Shown here: one piece after another, positions 36,052 through 44,181 of the stretch
How the letters are laid out: every line of letters starts with the position of its first letter
Position numbering within the stretch: position 1 is the stretch's first letter
Source: an uncultured SAR116 cluster alpha proteobacterium
GTDB lineage: Bacteria > Pseudomonadota > Alphaproteobacteria > Puniceispirillales > GCA-002684695
Assembly (NCBI GenBank): GCA_902539295.1
Contig: CACBIM010000005.1
Location: 54,695-118,694, forward strand
Length of the DNA: 64,000 nt
Direction of reading: 5' to 3'
Made by a program: the position numbers and the translations under genes
Notes under the pieces: generated by a model
What the model was told of the DNA's origin: nothing
The model's database searches: none
Seen by the model: only the letters and a program-made list of their open reading frames with translations

Positions 36052-37230
36052 CTAAATTAGAATAGTTTGTATTAATCCTTTCCCTTTTATTTCGATGGTT
36101 TTTTTCTGGTGTCTGATATTTTGGTTAATTAATTTGAATGTATTTTCTGACACATGAATTCTGCTAGGTACACCATAACTTTCTAATCTGGCAGCAGTAT
36201 TAATTGTATCTCCCCAAATATCAAATGAAAACTTAGACTTGCCTATGACACCTGATACAGCAGGTCCTGAATGAATTCCTATTCTTAAGGTTATAGGGTC
36301 ACCTTTATGGTCTCTATAATTTGAAGCAATTTTTAGAAGTTCTTGTCCAAATTCGAATAAAATAGAGGCATGATTTTTATTCTCGGAAGTAAGGCCTGAG
36401 ACAACCATATAGGCATCTCCTATTGTTTTAATTTTTTCGACTTCATATTTTTCTGTTAAGATGTCAAATTTAGAGAACATATCATCTAGAAATCCAACAA
36501 TTTTTTCTGCAGAAAGTTTTTCTGACAAAATAGTAAAATTTACTATATCAGCAAATAATACAGATATTTCTGGATTATCTATAGAAATAGTCTCTTTCGT
36601 TTTCTTTAGCCTATCTGCAATTGCTTTGGGCATTATGTTGTGTAGAAGTTGCTCAGATCTATCTCTTTCTTTCTCTAAATAAAGTGAATACATTCCCATT
36701 GGCATGCCCAAAACCAATAAACTTCCAAATATATTACTTAATCCTAAAATATTTTCTGTAATTGAGGGTATCTCATAAATTGGTTTATTTTCAGAAAACA
36801 ATAGATATAATAAACAATAAACACTTATAAATGATAATGCTAAACTCAATTTGAACCAGGTTTTGAGAGGCACAGCGATTATTAAAATTGCCAAGTTAAT
36901 GTACCAAAGATGGAAGAAAGTCGACCATCCAATTAAAAAATTAAATGCCGTGGCTGATCCTATTCCTGCTACACAAGATAAGATTATACCCCATTGGGCA
37001 AAACCTAAAGTATGAAGAAGAAAGCCTAAAGCGATGAAAATACCAAAAAATAGCTCTGAAAAAATTATAATATTCCATGCATCAACTGTAGTAATAATTA
37101 ATAAATCTCTTCCTAATAATCCAAAACCACCAGCAATAAATCCTAATTGCATAGCAGCATAAGCAGGCTTCCAGTTCTCAGGATAGCGTGAAGAGGGTGA
37201 AAAAATTAATGAATTTATTATCTTTATCAA
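36052..37230 (-). CDS. Membrane-anchored class III adenylate/guanylate cyclase
   Basis: A 392-residue protein. The first 190 residues form about six membrane helices. The cyclase domain follows: VLFADIVNFTILSEKL near residue 219 and KTIGDAYMVVSG near residue 271 supply the two metal-binding aspartates. The lysine of EKIKTIG and the aspartate of FDIWGDTINTAARLE are the adenine-specifying residues, and Asn and Arg of the latter are the transition-state pair. All key residues for a cAMP-forming homodimer are present. The start is TTG without a clear Shine-Dalgarno. It lies on the opposite strand between the transporter and its binding protein; a role in regulating uptake is conceivable only. Confidence 0.9.
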   Translation of the reverse strand: MIKIINSLIFSPSSRYPENWKPAYAAMQLGFIAGGFGLLGRDLLIITTVDAWNIIIFSELFFGIFIALGFLLHTLGFAQWGIILSCVAGIGSATAFNFLIGWSTFFHLWYINLAILIIAVPLKTWFKLSLALSFISVYCLLYLLFSENKPIYEIPSITENILGLSNIFGSLLVLGMPMGMYSLYLEKERDRSEQLLHNIMPKAIADRLKKTKETISIDNPEISVLFADIVNFTILSEKLSAEKIVGFLDDMFSKFDILTEKYEVEKIKTIGDAYMVVSGLTSENKNHASILFEFGQELLKIASNYRDHKGDPITLRIGIHSGPAVSGVIGKSKFSFDIWGDTINTAARLESYGVPSRIHVSENTFKLINQNIRHQKKTIEIKGKGLIQTILI

Positions 37231-37334
37231 TTTTAATTTAAAATCTAATAATCAATAAACATAAAATTAGCATTTTTTATTTTTAGGTATTATGCAAAAA
37301 AATTATGTTTTAAATTCATAAAAGGCAATTTAAT

Positions 37335-38507
37335 TTAAAGAATCTTGCAAATCTCTAAACACATCAATGAGAAGTTTTTCTCAAAGCTTGGACTAAGTGG
37401 CTGTTTTCTTGATGAGAACATAATGATAGAAATTTCATTAAGAGGATCAATCCAAATTTTTTGGCCATGAATTCCGCTAGCATATATTTCTTTATTCTTA
37501 AGTCCAGTTTGATACCATTTTGAACGATATGAACCATTAGGAAATAGATTTCCTTTTTCAATGCTGGGCCAATTATAATCATTATTATAATCAATAAGTT
37601 CCAGTATAGTTCTTTCTTTAATTATTTGTTTGTTTTCATAAGACCCTTTACATCTCACCATTTCAGCTAATTTTGCTAAATCATCTATAACCATGCAAAT
37701 GCCACCTGCTGTTCTTGGTGATTTTTCATGGTCTAAAGTGATGAATGCATCATATTGGGGGTCACATTTTTGGAATATTTCTTTTGAAAAGTAATTTCCA
37801 AAACTAGTTCCTGTAACTTTTTCAATGATCCATCCTAGAAGGTCTGTATTAGGAGAGCAATAATGATAATGACTACCATGTTTCTCTTTGGATTTAGGCA
37901 TAAGTTTTAAGAAATCTTTCAATCCTATATTATTATCGGATGTTTTCGGATTAAACCCTGTAGCTTCCCTGTATAAGTTAAATATTCCAGTTTTATCAAG
38001 ATACTCTTCTTTAAAATTTGTAGAAATAGTCATGTCTAACAAATTACGAATAGTAGCATTTTCAAAGGCACTATTTTTGACTTCAGGAATATAAAAAGTA
38101 ATCTCTTGATTAGTATCTATTAATTTATTTTCTACAAGCAATCCGATCGCAAGAGAAGTAAGTGACTTAGAAACAGAAAATAAAATATGTCTATTACTCT
38201 TAAGGTTATAATTGTCAAACCATTCAAAAATTTTATTTCCTTTTTTAAATAGCTGAAAACTATCAGTTAAATTCTTTTCAAAAAAATTAATTATTGTTTG
38301 TTTTTCGTTGTATTTATCAGAAAACTCTAATGAAGAAATATCTTCGATTTTAGAATCAAACTTTATTTCTTTTGTTCCTTTATGAATAACTTCATAAGGA
38401 AGAATATTATCTACTTTGGAAAATGCTATCCGGTTATATGGGTGAGTTCTCCAATTTTCTAAAGATATTTTATCACCTTGTACATTTTTATGTAAATTAT
38501 TAGTCAA
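37335..38507 (-). CDS. Serine hydrolase of the class C beta-lactamase superfamily
   Basis: A 390-residue protein. The nucleophile motif SxxK is Ser111-Val-Ser-Lys114 in ILFSVSKSLTSLAIG, the tyrosine motif region is HYCSPNTDLLGWIIE near residue 220, and the third motif is represented by HGQKIW near residue 345. No signal peptide is visible, so it is probably a cytoplasmic esterase, amidase or transesterase rather than a beta-lactamase. The start is TTG, and no other start codon is close. It lies between the ABC transporter genes and their binding protein, so hydrolysis of an imported ester (for example an acylated substrate) is an attractive but unproven role. Confidence 0.85.
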   Translation of the reverse strand: MTNNLHKNVQGDKISLENWRTHPYNRIAFSKVDNILPYEVIHKGTKEIKFDSKIEDISSLEFSDKYNEKQTIINFFEKNLTDSFQLFKKGNKIFEWFDNYNLKSNRHILFSVSKSLTSLAIGLLVENKLIDTNQEITFYIPEVKNSAFENATIRNLLDMTISTNFKEEYLDKTGIFNLYREATGFNPKTSDNNIGLKDFLKLMPKSKEKHGSHYHYCSPNTDLLGWIIEKVTGTSFGNYFSKEIFQKCDPQYDAFITLDHEKSPRTAGGICMVIDDLAKLAEMVRCKGSYENKQIIKERTILELIDYNNDYNWPSIEKGNLFPNGSYRSKWYQTGLKNKEIYASGIHGQKIWIDPLNEISIIMFSSRKQPLSPSFEKNFSLMCLEICKIL

Positions 38508-38692
38508 TTATCAATTTTCCATCAAAATTTGGTTTCTACTTTATTATATGTCTGAAATTAAACAAAATTAAGGTTTTATTAGCTTTATACCTTGAAAATA
38601 GGCCAATAGTATGTATTGATATTCTACATAAGATATTTAGCTGTTAAGTTTTATATTTTGATAAGTTAATTTGCTTATATATTGTCAAATAC

Positions 38693-38700
38693 TAAAGGGA
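38693..38700 (+). promoter_or_regulatory. Shine-Dalgarno deciding a GTG start
   Basis: TAAAGGGAG lies about eight bases before the GTG at 38709 and makes this GTG the best start. The ORF begins here with the expected Tat signal sequence, and there is no competing ATG upstream. Confidence 0.7.
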
Positions 38701-38708
38701 GAAAATAA

Positions 38709-40316
38709 GTGTATACAATAGAAAAGTTGAAAGGTCTATTTGCTTCAGGCAAAATTGGTAGACGTGACTTTATCCAGGGCGCTGTAGCGCTCGGAGCCAC
38801 AATATCAGCTGCGACATCAATGTCATCTTCTGTTATGGCTTCACCTAAAAAGGGTGGAACGTTAAGACTTGCCATGAGTTCTGGAACAACAACTGACATT
38901 CTAGACATGTCTGTGTCTACAGGTGCTACATCTGAATTAGTTCACGGATATGCTATATATAATAATATCGTTGAAGTTGCTGCTGATGGTTCAGTTGTTC
39001 CTGAGTTAGCTGAAACAATGGAAACAGACGACGCGAAAACTTGGAGATTTAAAGTCCGAAAGGGTGTTGAATGGCATAATGGTAAATCATTAGATGTTAA
39101 CGACATGATGGCATCAGTTAACTATCATAGAGGAGATGATAGTAAGTCTTCAATCAAAGGTCAGTTAGCCGAAATCTCAGACGTTAGAGCTGATGGTGAT
39201 TATTTAGTAATTGAACTAGAAGGTCCAAACTCAGACTTCCCTGTTATGCTGAGTGATTATCACGCACCAGTTCAAATTGGAGACTCTAATGGTAAGCTAA
39301 AAGATCCACTTGCAGGAATTGGAACTGCTGGTTACGTTCTTAAAGAATTTAATCCTGGAGTAAGTGCCTCCTTTACAAGAAACCCAAATTATTGGAAAGC
39401 TGGTCACGCACATTTTGATGCTGTTGAAACAACAATTGTTGGTGATGCAACTGCTAGACAGCAAGCTCTAATGACTGACCAAGTTGATTGTATTGATGAT
39501 GTTTCTGCTCCAACAGCTAACTTGTTAAAAAGAAATGCAAACCTTGAATTGCTTGCTGTAACTGGAACAATGCACAGAGTATTTGCAATGCGTCTAGATA
39601 CACCTCCATTTGACAATAATGATGTCAGATTAGCAATTAAATATGCTGCTCGAAGACAGGAAATGGTTGATAAAGTATTATTAGGTTATGGACAGATCGG
39701 AAACGATCATTCAATTTCACCTACTCAAAAATACTTTAATACTGAACTAGCTCAGAGAGAATTTGATGCTGAAAGAGCAAGGTACCATTGGAAGAAAACA
39801 GGAATTGGTGATAAGCCAGTTGTTGTCCATGCTTCAGGTGCATCTCTTGATGGATCTGTTGATGTGGCATTACTGCTTCAGGCTTCAGCTAAAGAGTGTG
39901 GCATTAACCTTGAGGTGAAGAAAGAACCTAATGATGGTTATTGGTCAAATATTTGGAATAAGCCAGGTGTAGGAATGTGTACTTCTTATTGGAGTGGAAG
40001 ACCAACACCAGACTGGATGTTCTCAACATGCTGTATTGCAGCTTCAGAGTGGAATGACATGGCATGGAGAGATACTCCAGCTGCGGATGCATTTAACGCT
40101 CTTGTTACAGCTGCTAAAGGTGAGTTAGATGATAAGAAGAGACACGAAATGTATTTTGAGTGTCAAAGACTTATGAATGAGGATGGTGGATATCTTACTT
40201 GGTCTTATGGTCAAAATCTATCTGCCCATAATAAGAGAATTGCACATCCTGCGACTGTTGGTGGCAACTGGCATCTTGACGGTTGTAAGATCACTGAACG
40301 TTGGTGGTTTGCTTAA
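38709..40316 (+). CDS. Family 5 extracellular solute-binding protein, Tat-exported (Dpp/Opp type)
   Basis: A 535-residue periplasmic binding protein of the SBP_bac_5 group. The N-terminus has a twin-arginine signal, GRRDFIQGAVALGATISAA, followed by an Ala-Ser-rich region and a likely cleavage site near SVMA-SPKKGG. The mature part shows GGTLRLAMSSG, LAETMETDDAKTWRFKVRKGVEWHNG and ILSP-type hinge sequence. Tat export implies folding in the cytoplasm. It is the natural partner of the permeases and ATPase at 32515-36030, although two minus-strand genes separate them. Its codon use looks more GC-rich and more regular than that of its neighbours, consistent with high expression. The ligand is unknown. 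Confidence 0.93.
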   Translation: MYTIEKLKGLFASGKIGRRDFIQGAVALGATISAATSMSSSVMASPKKGGTLRLAMSSGTTTDILDMSVSTGATSELVHGYAIYNNIVEVAADGSVVPELAETMETDDAKTWRFKVRKGVEWHNGKSLDVNDMMASVNYHRGDDSKSSIKGQLAEISDVRADGDYLVIELEGPNSDFPVMLSDYHAPVQIGDSNGKLKDPLAGIGTAGYVLKEFNPGVSASFTRNPNYWKAGHAHFDAVETTIVGDATARQQALMTDQVDCIDDVSAPTANLLKRNANLELLAVTGTMHRVFAMRLDTPPFDNNDVRLAIKYAARRQEMVDKVLLGYGQIGNDHSISPTQKYFNTELAQREFDAERARYHWKKTGIGDKPVVVHASGASLDGSVDVALLLQASAKECGINLEVKKEPNDGYWSNIWNKPGVGMCTSYWSGRPTPDWMFSTCCIAASEWNDMAWRDTPAADAFNALVTAAKGELDDKKRHEMYFECQRLMNEDGGYLTWSYGQNLSAHNKRIAHPATVGGNWHLDGCKITERWWFA

Positions 40317-40337
40317 ACCAGCAAATATAATATTAAT

Positions 40338-40368
40338 AAGAGCGGTATTATATACCGCTCTTTTTTTT
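40338..40368 (+). terminator. Rho-independent terminator after the family 5 binding-protein gene
   Basis: AAGAGCGGTA (40338-40347) pairs perfectly with TACCGCTCTT (40353-40362) around a five-base loop, and eight or more Ts follow. This is the best classical terminator in the window. It begins 22 bases after the binding-protein stop and ends just before the Shine-Dalgarno of the next gene (TTG at 40379), so that gene would depend on read-through or its own promoter. Confidence 0.85.
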
Positions 40369-40378
40369 AGGTGAAAAT

Positions 40379-41491
40379 TTGAAAATAAAAAAAATTGAAA
40401 CATTTTCAAATCAGTACCTATCTTTTGTAAAAATAACAACAGATAGAGGTGACGTAGGTTGGGGTCAAATGTCAACCTATCACGCAGATATTACTACTCA
40501 AGTTTTTCATAGGCAGGTAGCGCCTTATTCAATAGGACTTAAATTACAAGAACAACCAAATTTTGCAGATCACTTGCAACTAATTATAGAAAAAGAACAC
40601 AAATTTCCAGGATCATATTTATTGAGAGCTATTGCTGGATTAGATACAGCTTTGTGGGATCTTTATGGAAGGTTGCTTGAGAAGCCTGTTGCAAGTTTAA
40701 TTGGTGGAAAACCAGGAAAAGTAAGAATTTACGGTTCCTCAATGAGAAGAGATATTTCGCCGCAAGATGAGTCTTTAAGGCTACGTAAATTGAGAGATGA
40801 ATTAGGCATTTCAGCATTTAAGTTCAGGGTTGGTGCTGAGTGTGGAAGAGATAAAGATGAATGGGAGGGTCGTTCAGAGGACATTGTGAAAGTTCTTGCC
40901 AAAGATTTAGGTGCAGATGTTCAAAGATTAGTTGATGGCAACAGCTGCTTCAGTCCTGAAAAGGCTATTGCTTTGGGTAAGTATATGCAAGACTATGGTG
41001 TTTCTCATTTTGAGGAACCCTGCCCATACTGGGAGCATAATCAAACTAAACTTGTCAAAGATGCATTAGATATAGATGTTGCAGGAGGAGAGCAGGATTG
41101 TGATATGTCAACTTGGAAGTCTACCTTGGAAAAGAAAGTGGTTGATATTGTTCAGCCAGATGTAATGTATATGGGAGGGCTTTACAGAACATTGGAAGTG
41201 GCAAGTATGGCTAATGAAATAGGTCTTCCTTGTACACCACATGCTGCAAATTTATCTTTAGTGACAATTTGTACTAAACATTTGTTGACTGCTATACCTA
41301 ATGCAGGAAATTATTTAGAATTTAGTATAGAAGATGAGACATATTATCCTTGGCAAAAAGATATTTTTAATGGAAACCCATTTGAAGTAATAGATGGTTT
41401 CGTTGAAGTTACAACAGATCCAGGTTGGGGAGTAGAAATTAATTTAGAATGGCTTGAAAATTCAGATTATCGGGTAACTGAAATAAACTAA
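40379..41491 (+). CDS. Enolase-superfamily enzyme, mandelate racemase/muconate lactonizing group
   Basis: A 370-residue enolase-superfamily protein. Metal ligands are Asp in LVDGNSCFS near residue 186, Glu in HFEEPCPYWE near residue 212 and Glu in AGGEQDCD near residue 238. A lysine in AFKFRVGAE (Lys-x-Arg) and a histidine in CTPHAANLS near residue 288 are the probable bases, so it abstracts a proton next to a carboxylate. Acid-sugar dehydratase or racemase activity is typical. The TTG start has AGGTG about eight bases upstream. It follows the terminator of the binding-protein gene, so coupling to that transporter is suggested only by position. Confidence 0.9.
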   Translation: MKIKKIETFSNQYLSFVKITTDRGDVGWGQMSTYHADITTQVFHRQVAPYSIGLKLQEQPNFADHLQLIIEKEHKFPGSYLLRAIAGLDTALWDLYGRLLEKPVASLIGGKPGKVRIYGSSMRRDISPQDESLRLRKLRDELGISAFKFRVGAECGRDKDEWEGRSEDIVKVLAKDLGADVQRLVDGNSCFSPEKAIALGKYMQDYGVSHFEEPCPYWEHNQTKLVKDALDIDVAGGEQDCDMSTWKSTLEKKVVDIVQPDVMYMGGLYRTLEVASMANEIGLPCTPHAANLSLVTICTKHLLTAIPNAGNYLEFSIEDETYYPWQKDIFNGNPFEVIDGFVEVTTDPGWGVEINLEWLENSDYRVTEIN

Positions 41492-41492
41492 T

Positions 41493-42434
41493 TTATTTTT
41501 TTCTGGGGAATGTTTTTCCATTATGAAAAGTTTTGAATATAGGATCAATAGGCGCATAAATATTTCCATAGTTAAGTTCGAAATGTTTATGATGTAAATG
41601 GTGAAAATGATCTGCAAGCTCTAAAGTTTTTGTCTTAAATAGAACTAATTTATTAAAGCCTGCATGACTTTGCGCAGGCCCAATACCAAACCAAATGCCA
41701 GTTAATACTACAATAAATGGATCAGCGGGAATAAATGCCCACAAAGCAATCATGCTGAAATATAAAATATGTTCTATTGGATGCATTGATATCCCAGACC
41801 AAGGTCCAGTATTAATATTCCTATGGTGTAACTGATGTGCAATCTTATAAATGATTGGAATATGAAGAAACCTATGAATGATATAAAAATGAACACCTCC
41901 AATAAAAGGCATCAAAATCATACATAAAAATAAATAGATAGGTTGTTCACTCCAAAAATAAACTGTTACTCCCCCAGTTGCCTGCTTACACAATACATAG
42001 GCTTCAAAAATTGTCCAGATAGTGCAGCCACTAACAATGCTCCAAAACATATTATCTTTAACTTGGTTTTTAAAAAGAAATTTAGAATTATTCTCTGTTG
42101 GCCATTTAGCATAGTATTTATAGTCAAGTGTTTGTTTTTTTCTGATATAGAGCCACCAATGAATTCCACCAGCAAATAAAAATAGAAAGAAAAAGTTTTT
42201 TAGCCAGATGAGTGCAATTAACTTAAAATCAAAATTTAGCATTATTTGTGGATTTATTTGAATAAATAAATAGCCAAGGTAAGCCATAGCAAAATATAAA
42301 ATCCACCATGGAAAGAAAAAGTTATACAGCCAATTTATTGACTGTATAACTGGAGGAGGTATTCTGTATATTGGTGGTATTTTTATTTCATTTTCGGGCG
42401 TATACCCTTTATCTTTTATTTTATTATTTTCCAA
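41493..42434 (-). CDS. Sterol desaturase/fatty acid hydroxylase family membrane protein
   Basis: A 313-residue membrane di-iron hydroxylase-like protein. The histidine clusters are present: HFYIIHRFLH near residue 190, HQLHHRNINTGPWSGISMHPIEH near residue 210 and HFHHLHHKHFELNYG near residue 275, interspersed with several membrane helices. Members hydroxylate or desaturate lipids, sterols or carotenoids using O2. The start is TTG. It is convergent with the enolase-superfamily gene (stops one base apart) and 67 bp downstream of the small gene at 42502. No carotenoid or sterol genes lie nearby, so the substrate is unknown. Confidence 0.9.
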   Translation of the reverse strand: MENNKIKDKGYTPENEIKIPPIYRIPPPVIQSINWLYNFFFPWWILYFAMAYLGYLFIQINPQIMLNFDFKLIALIWLKNFFFLFLFAGGIHWWLYIRKKQTLDYKYYAKWPTENNSKFLFKNQVKDNMFWSIVSGCTIWTIFEAYVLCKQATGGVTVYFWSEQPIYLFLCMILMPFIGGVHFYIIHRFLHIPIIYKIAHQLHHRNINTGPWSGISMHPIEHILYFSMIALWAFIPADPFIVVLTGIWFGIGPAQSHAGFNKLVLFKTKTLELADHFHHLHHKHFELNYGNIYAPIDPIFKTFHNGKTFPRKK

Positions 42435-42501
42435 AAATATTAATCCTTAAATTTAATATAAGAATATTTGATAATATCTTTTTTAAGAAATCAATAAAAT
42501 A

Positions 42502-42705
42502 TTAACTGTCTTTTATAAAACAAACTGAATACATTGGTTTACCATCAAAAAGGTCCTTTCTTTCAGGTCCATCCATATATTCAAACTTTTGTGAAGTTAT
42601 TTTACCATCCATTCTGTAGCCTTTTGATGATAGTTTGCTTCTGTGAAATTCTAATGCAGCTGCCTCAAAACTTTCTGCAATAATTGTTATTTTGTTCTCT
42701 GACAT
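42502..42705 (-). CDS. Small conserved-looking protein downstream of isocitrate lyase, unknown function
   Basis: A 67-residue soluble protein I do not recognise. It has an even, structured-looking composition: EAAALEFHRSKLSSKGYRMD is a plausible helix and RKDLFDGKPMYSVCFI a plausible strand, with one cysteine near the end. There is no signal peptide. It starts 29 bp after the aceA stop in the same direction, with GGTTAATTATAATG before the ATG. Co-transcription with aceA suggests a role connected with the glyoxylate shunt, perhaps regulatory, but nothing in the sequence proves it. Its reality is supported by clean boundaries and typical coding composition. Confidence 0.65.
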   Translation of the reverse strand: MSENKITIIAESFEAAALEFHRSKLSSKGYRMDGKITSQKFEYMDGPERKDLFDGKPMYSVCFIKDS

Positions 42706-42734
42706 TATAATTAACCTTCTTTGATTGAAATTAG

Positions 42735-44036
42735 CTATTCAGCAACATCTGCAATAGTTCCTTCATGGAATTGATCTTCCTCAGTTGAACCTGATAAAGC
42801 AGTCGTAGAACAAGCGCCCCCTTTAACAGCTACAGATATAGCATCAAACCATCCAGCGCCAACTTCTCTTTGATGCCTATGAGCAGTATAACCAATATTT
42901 TCAGCTAAGAACTCTGCATCCTGAAGCTCGCTATACGCTGTCATCCCTTTCTTTTTATAGCCATGGGCTAATTCAAACATGCTGTAGTTTAGTGTATGAA
43001 ACCCAGCGAGAGTAATAAATTGAAATTTGTATCCCATAGCTCCGAGTTCCTTTTGAAAACGAGCTATGTCATCCTTACTTAAGTTTGCTGTCCAGTTAAA
43101 ACTTGGACTGCAATTATAAGCTAGTAACTGTTCTGGATATTCTTTTCGTATAGCTTCAGAAAATTTCTTTGCTTGATCTAAGTTTGGTGTAGAAGTTTCC
43201 ATCCAAATCAAATCTGCATATTCTGCATAAGCTCTTCCTCTAGTCACGCATCGTTCAAAAGAACTTTCAGGAGTTAGAGTATAAAAACCTTCAGCAGTTC
43301 TTTCTCCTGTTAAATAGGGTTTGTCTCTCTCATCTACATCTGAAGTAATTAATTTTGCTGATTCTGCGTCTGTTCTTGCAATTATCAAAGTTGGTGTTCC
43401 AGAAATATCAGCTGCAAGTCTTGCAGCATTTAAATTTGATATATGTTGTTTGACTGGTATCAGTACTTTCCCACCCATATGACCACATTTTTTTTCAGCG
43501 GCTAATTGATCTTCAAAATGCACTCCTGATGCTCCAGCTTCAATATAATTTCTTGTAATTTCGAATGCGTTTAAAACGCCTCCAAATCCTGCTTCAGCAT
43601 CAGCTATAATTGGAGCAAACCAGTCTCTCTGTGGTGAGCCATTTTCCATAACTTCAATTTCATCAGCTCTAGAAAGCGTTCGATTAATTTTTTTTACAAG
43701 TTCAGGACCAGAATTCGCAGGGTAGATAGATTGATCAGGATACATTCCACCAGCCAAATTATTATCTGCAGCAATTTGCCATCCAGAAAGATAAATTGCT
43801 TTAAGTCCTGCACGCACTTGTTGCATCGCCTGGTTACCAGTTAAAGCTCCTAATGTATTTACGTAATCTTCATTATGAAGTAGTGACCATAATTTTTGCG
43901 CACCTCTGTGTGCGAGAGTATGTTCAATTTTGACAGACCCTGAGAGCTTTTTAACATCTGCAACAGTGTAATCTCTTTTTTTATTTTTGAATCTACCTGG
44001 TTTAGCATTATTAAGCTTTTCAAAATCTTCATTCAT
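42735..44036 (-). CDS. aceA: Isocitrate lyase
   Basis: A 433-residue protein, about the size of the E. coli enzyme. It cleaves isocitrate to glyoxylate and succinate. The catalytic KKCGHMGGK lies near residue 184; [15 protein letters not shown] and YNCSPSFNW blocks are conserved as in ICL. A strong Shine-Dalgarno, AAGGAG, precedes the ATG. It is divergent from an ScfR/RamB-type regulator across 145 bp containing five TTTACAAA-like sites. With glcB at 14146 it forms a complete glyoxylate shunt, needed when acetyl-CoA or acetoacetate (as from carnitine or fatty acids) is the carbon source. Confidence 0.97.
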   Translation of the reverse strand: MNEDFEKLNNAKPGRFKNKKRDYTVADVKKLSGSVKIEHTLAHRGAQKLWSLLHNEDYVNTLGALTGNQAMQQVRAGLKAIYLSGWQIAADNNLAGGMYPDQSIYPANSGPELVKKINRTLSRADEIEVMENGSPQRDWFAPIIADAEAGFGGVLNAFEITRNYIEAGASGVHFEDQLAAEKKCGHMGGKVLIPVKQHISNLNAARLAADISGTPTLIIARTDAESAKLITSDVDERDKPYLTGERTAEGFYTLTPESSFERCVTRGRAYAEYADLIWMETSTPNLDQAKKFSEAIRKEYPEQLLAYNCSPSFNWTANLSKDDIARFQKELGAMGYKFQFITLAGFHTLNYSMFELAHGYKKKGMTAYSELQDAEFLAENIGYTAHRHQREVGAGWFDAISVAVKGGACSTTALSGSTEEDQFHEGTIADVAE

Positions 44037-44104
44037 TTTTAACTCCTTATAAAATATAATAAGCTTATATATTCTGAAAAAATAAAAATCATTGAAATAA
44101 ATGC

Positions 44105-44175
44105 AAATTTGTAATAGTGTAAAATTTACAAAATGTTATTTTGTAAATATTTACAAAATATAATTTTTACAAATT
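44105..44175. promoter_or_regulatory. Cluster of TTTACAAA-type operator sites between aceA and the ScfR-like gene
   Basis: Five copies of one motif occur in 71 bp: AAATTTGTAA (44105), ATTTACAAAAT (44124-44134), ATTTTGTAAAT (44138-44148), ATTTACAAAAT (44149-44159) and TTTTACAAATT (44165-44175). The central two are back to back in opposite orientation, making an exact inverted repeat. RamB/ScfR-family regulators are known to bind short TTTGCAAA-like half sites near glyoxylate-shunt genes; these differ from that by one base. The cluster ends 7 bases before the regulator start, which suggests autoregulation as well as aceA control. Confidence 0.65.
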
Positions 44176-44181
44176 CACAAT

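Noticed and set aside
38508-38708. Conventional -35/-10 promoter for the family 5 binding protein (TTGATA with TATATT)
   Set aside because: The two elements are only about 14 bases apart, too close for a convincing promoter, so I did not list it as a feature.
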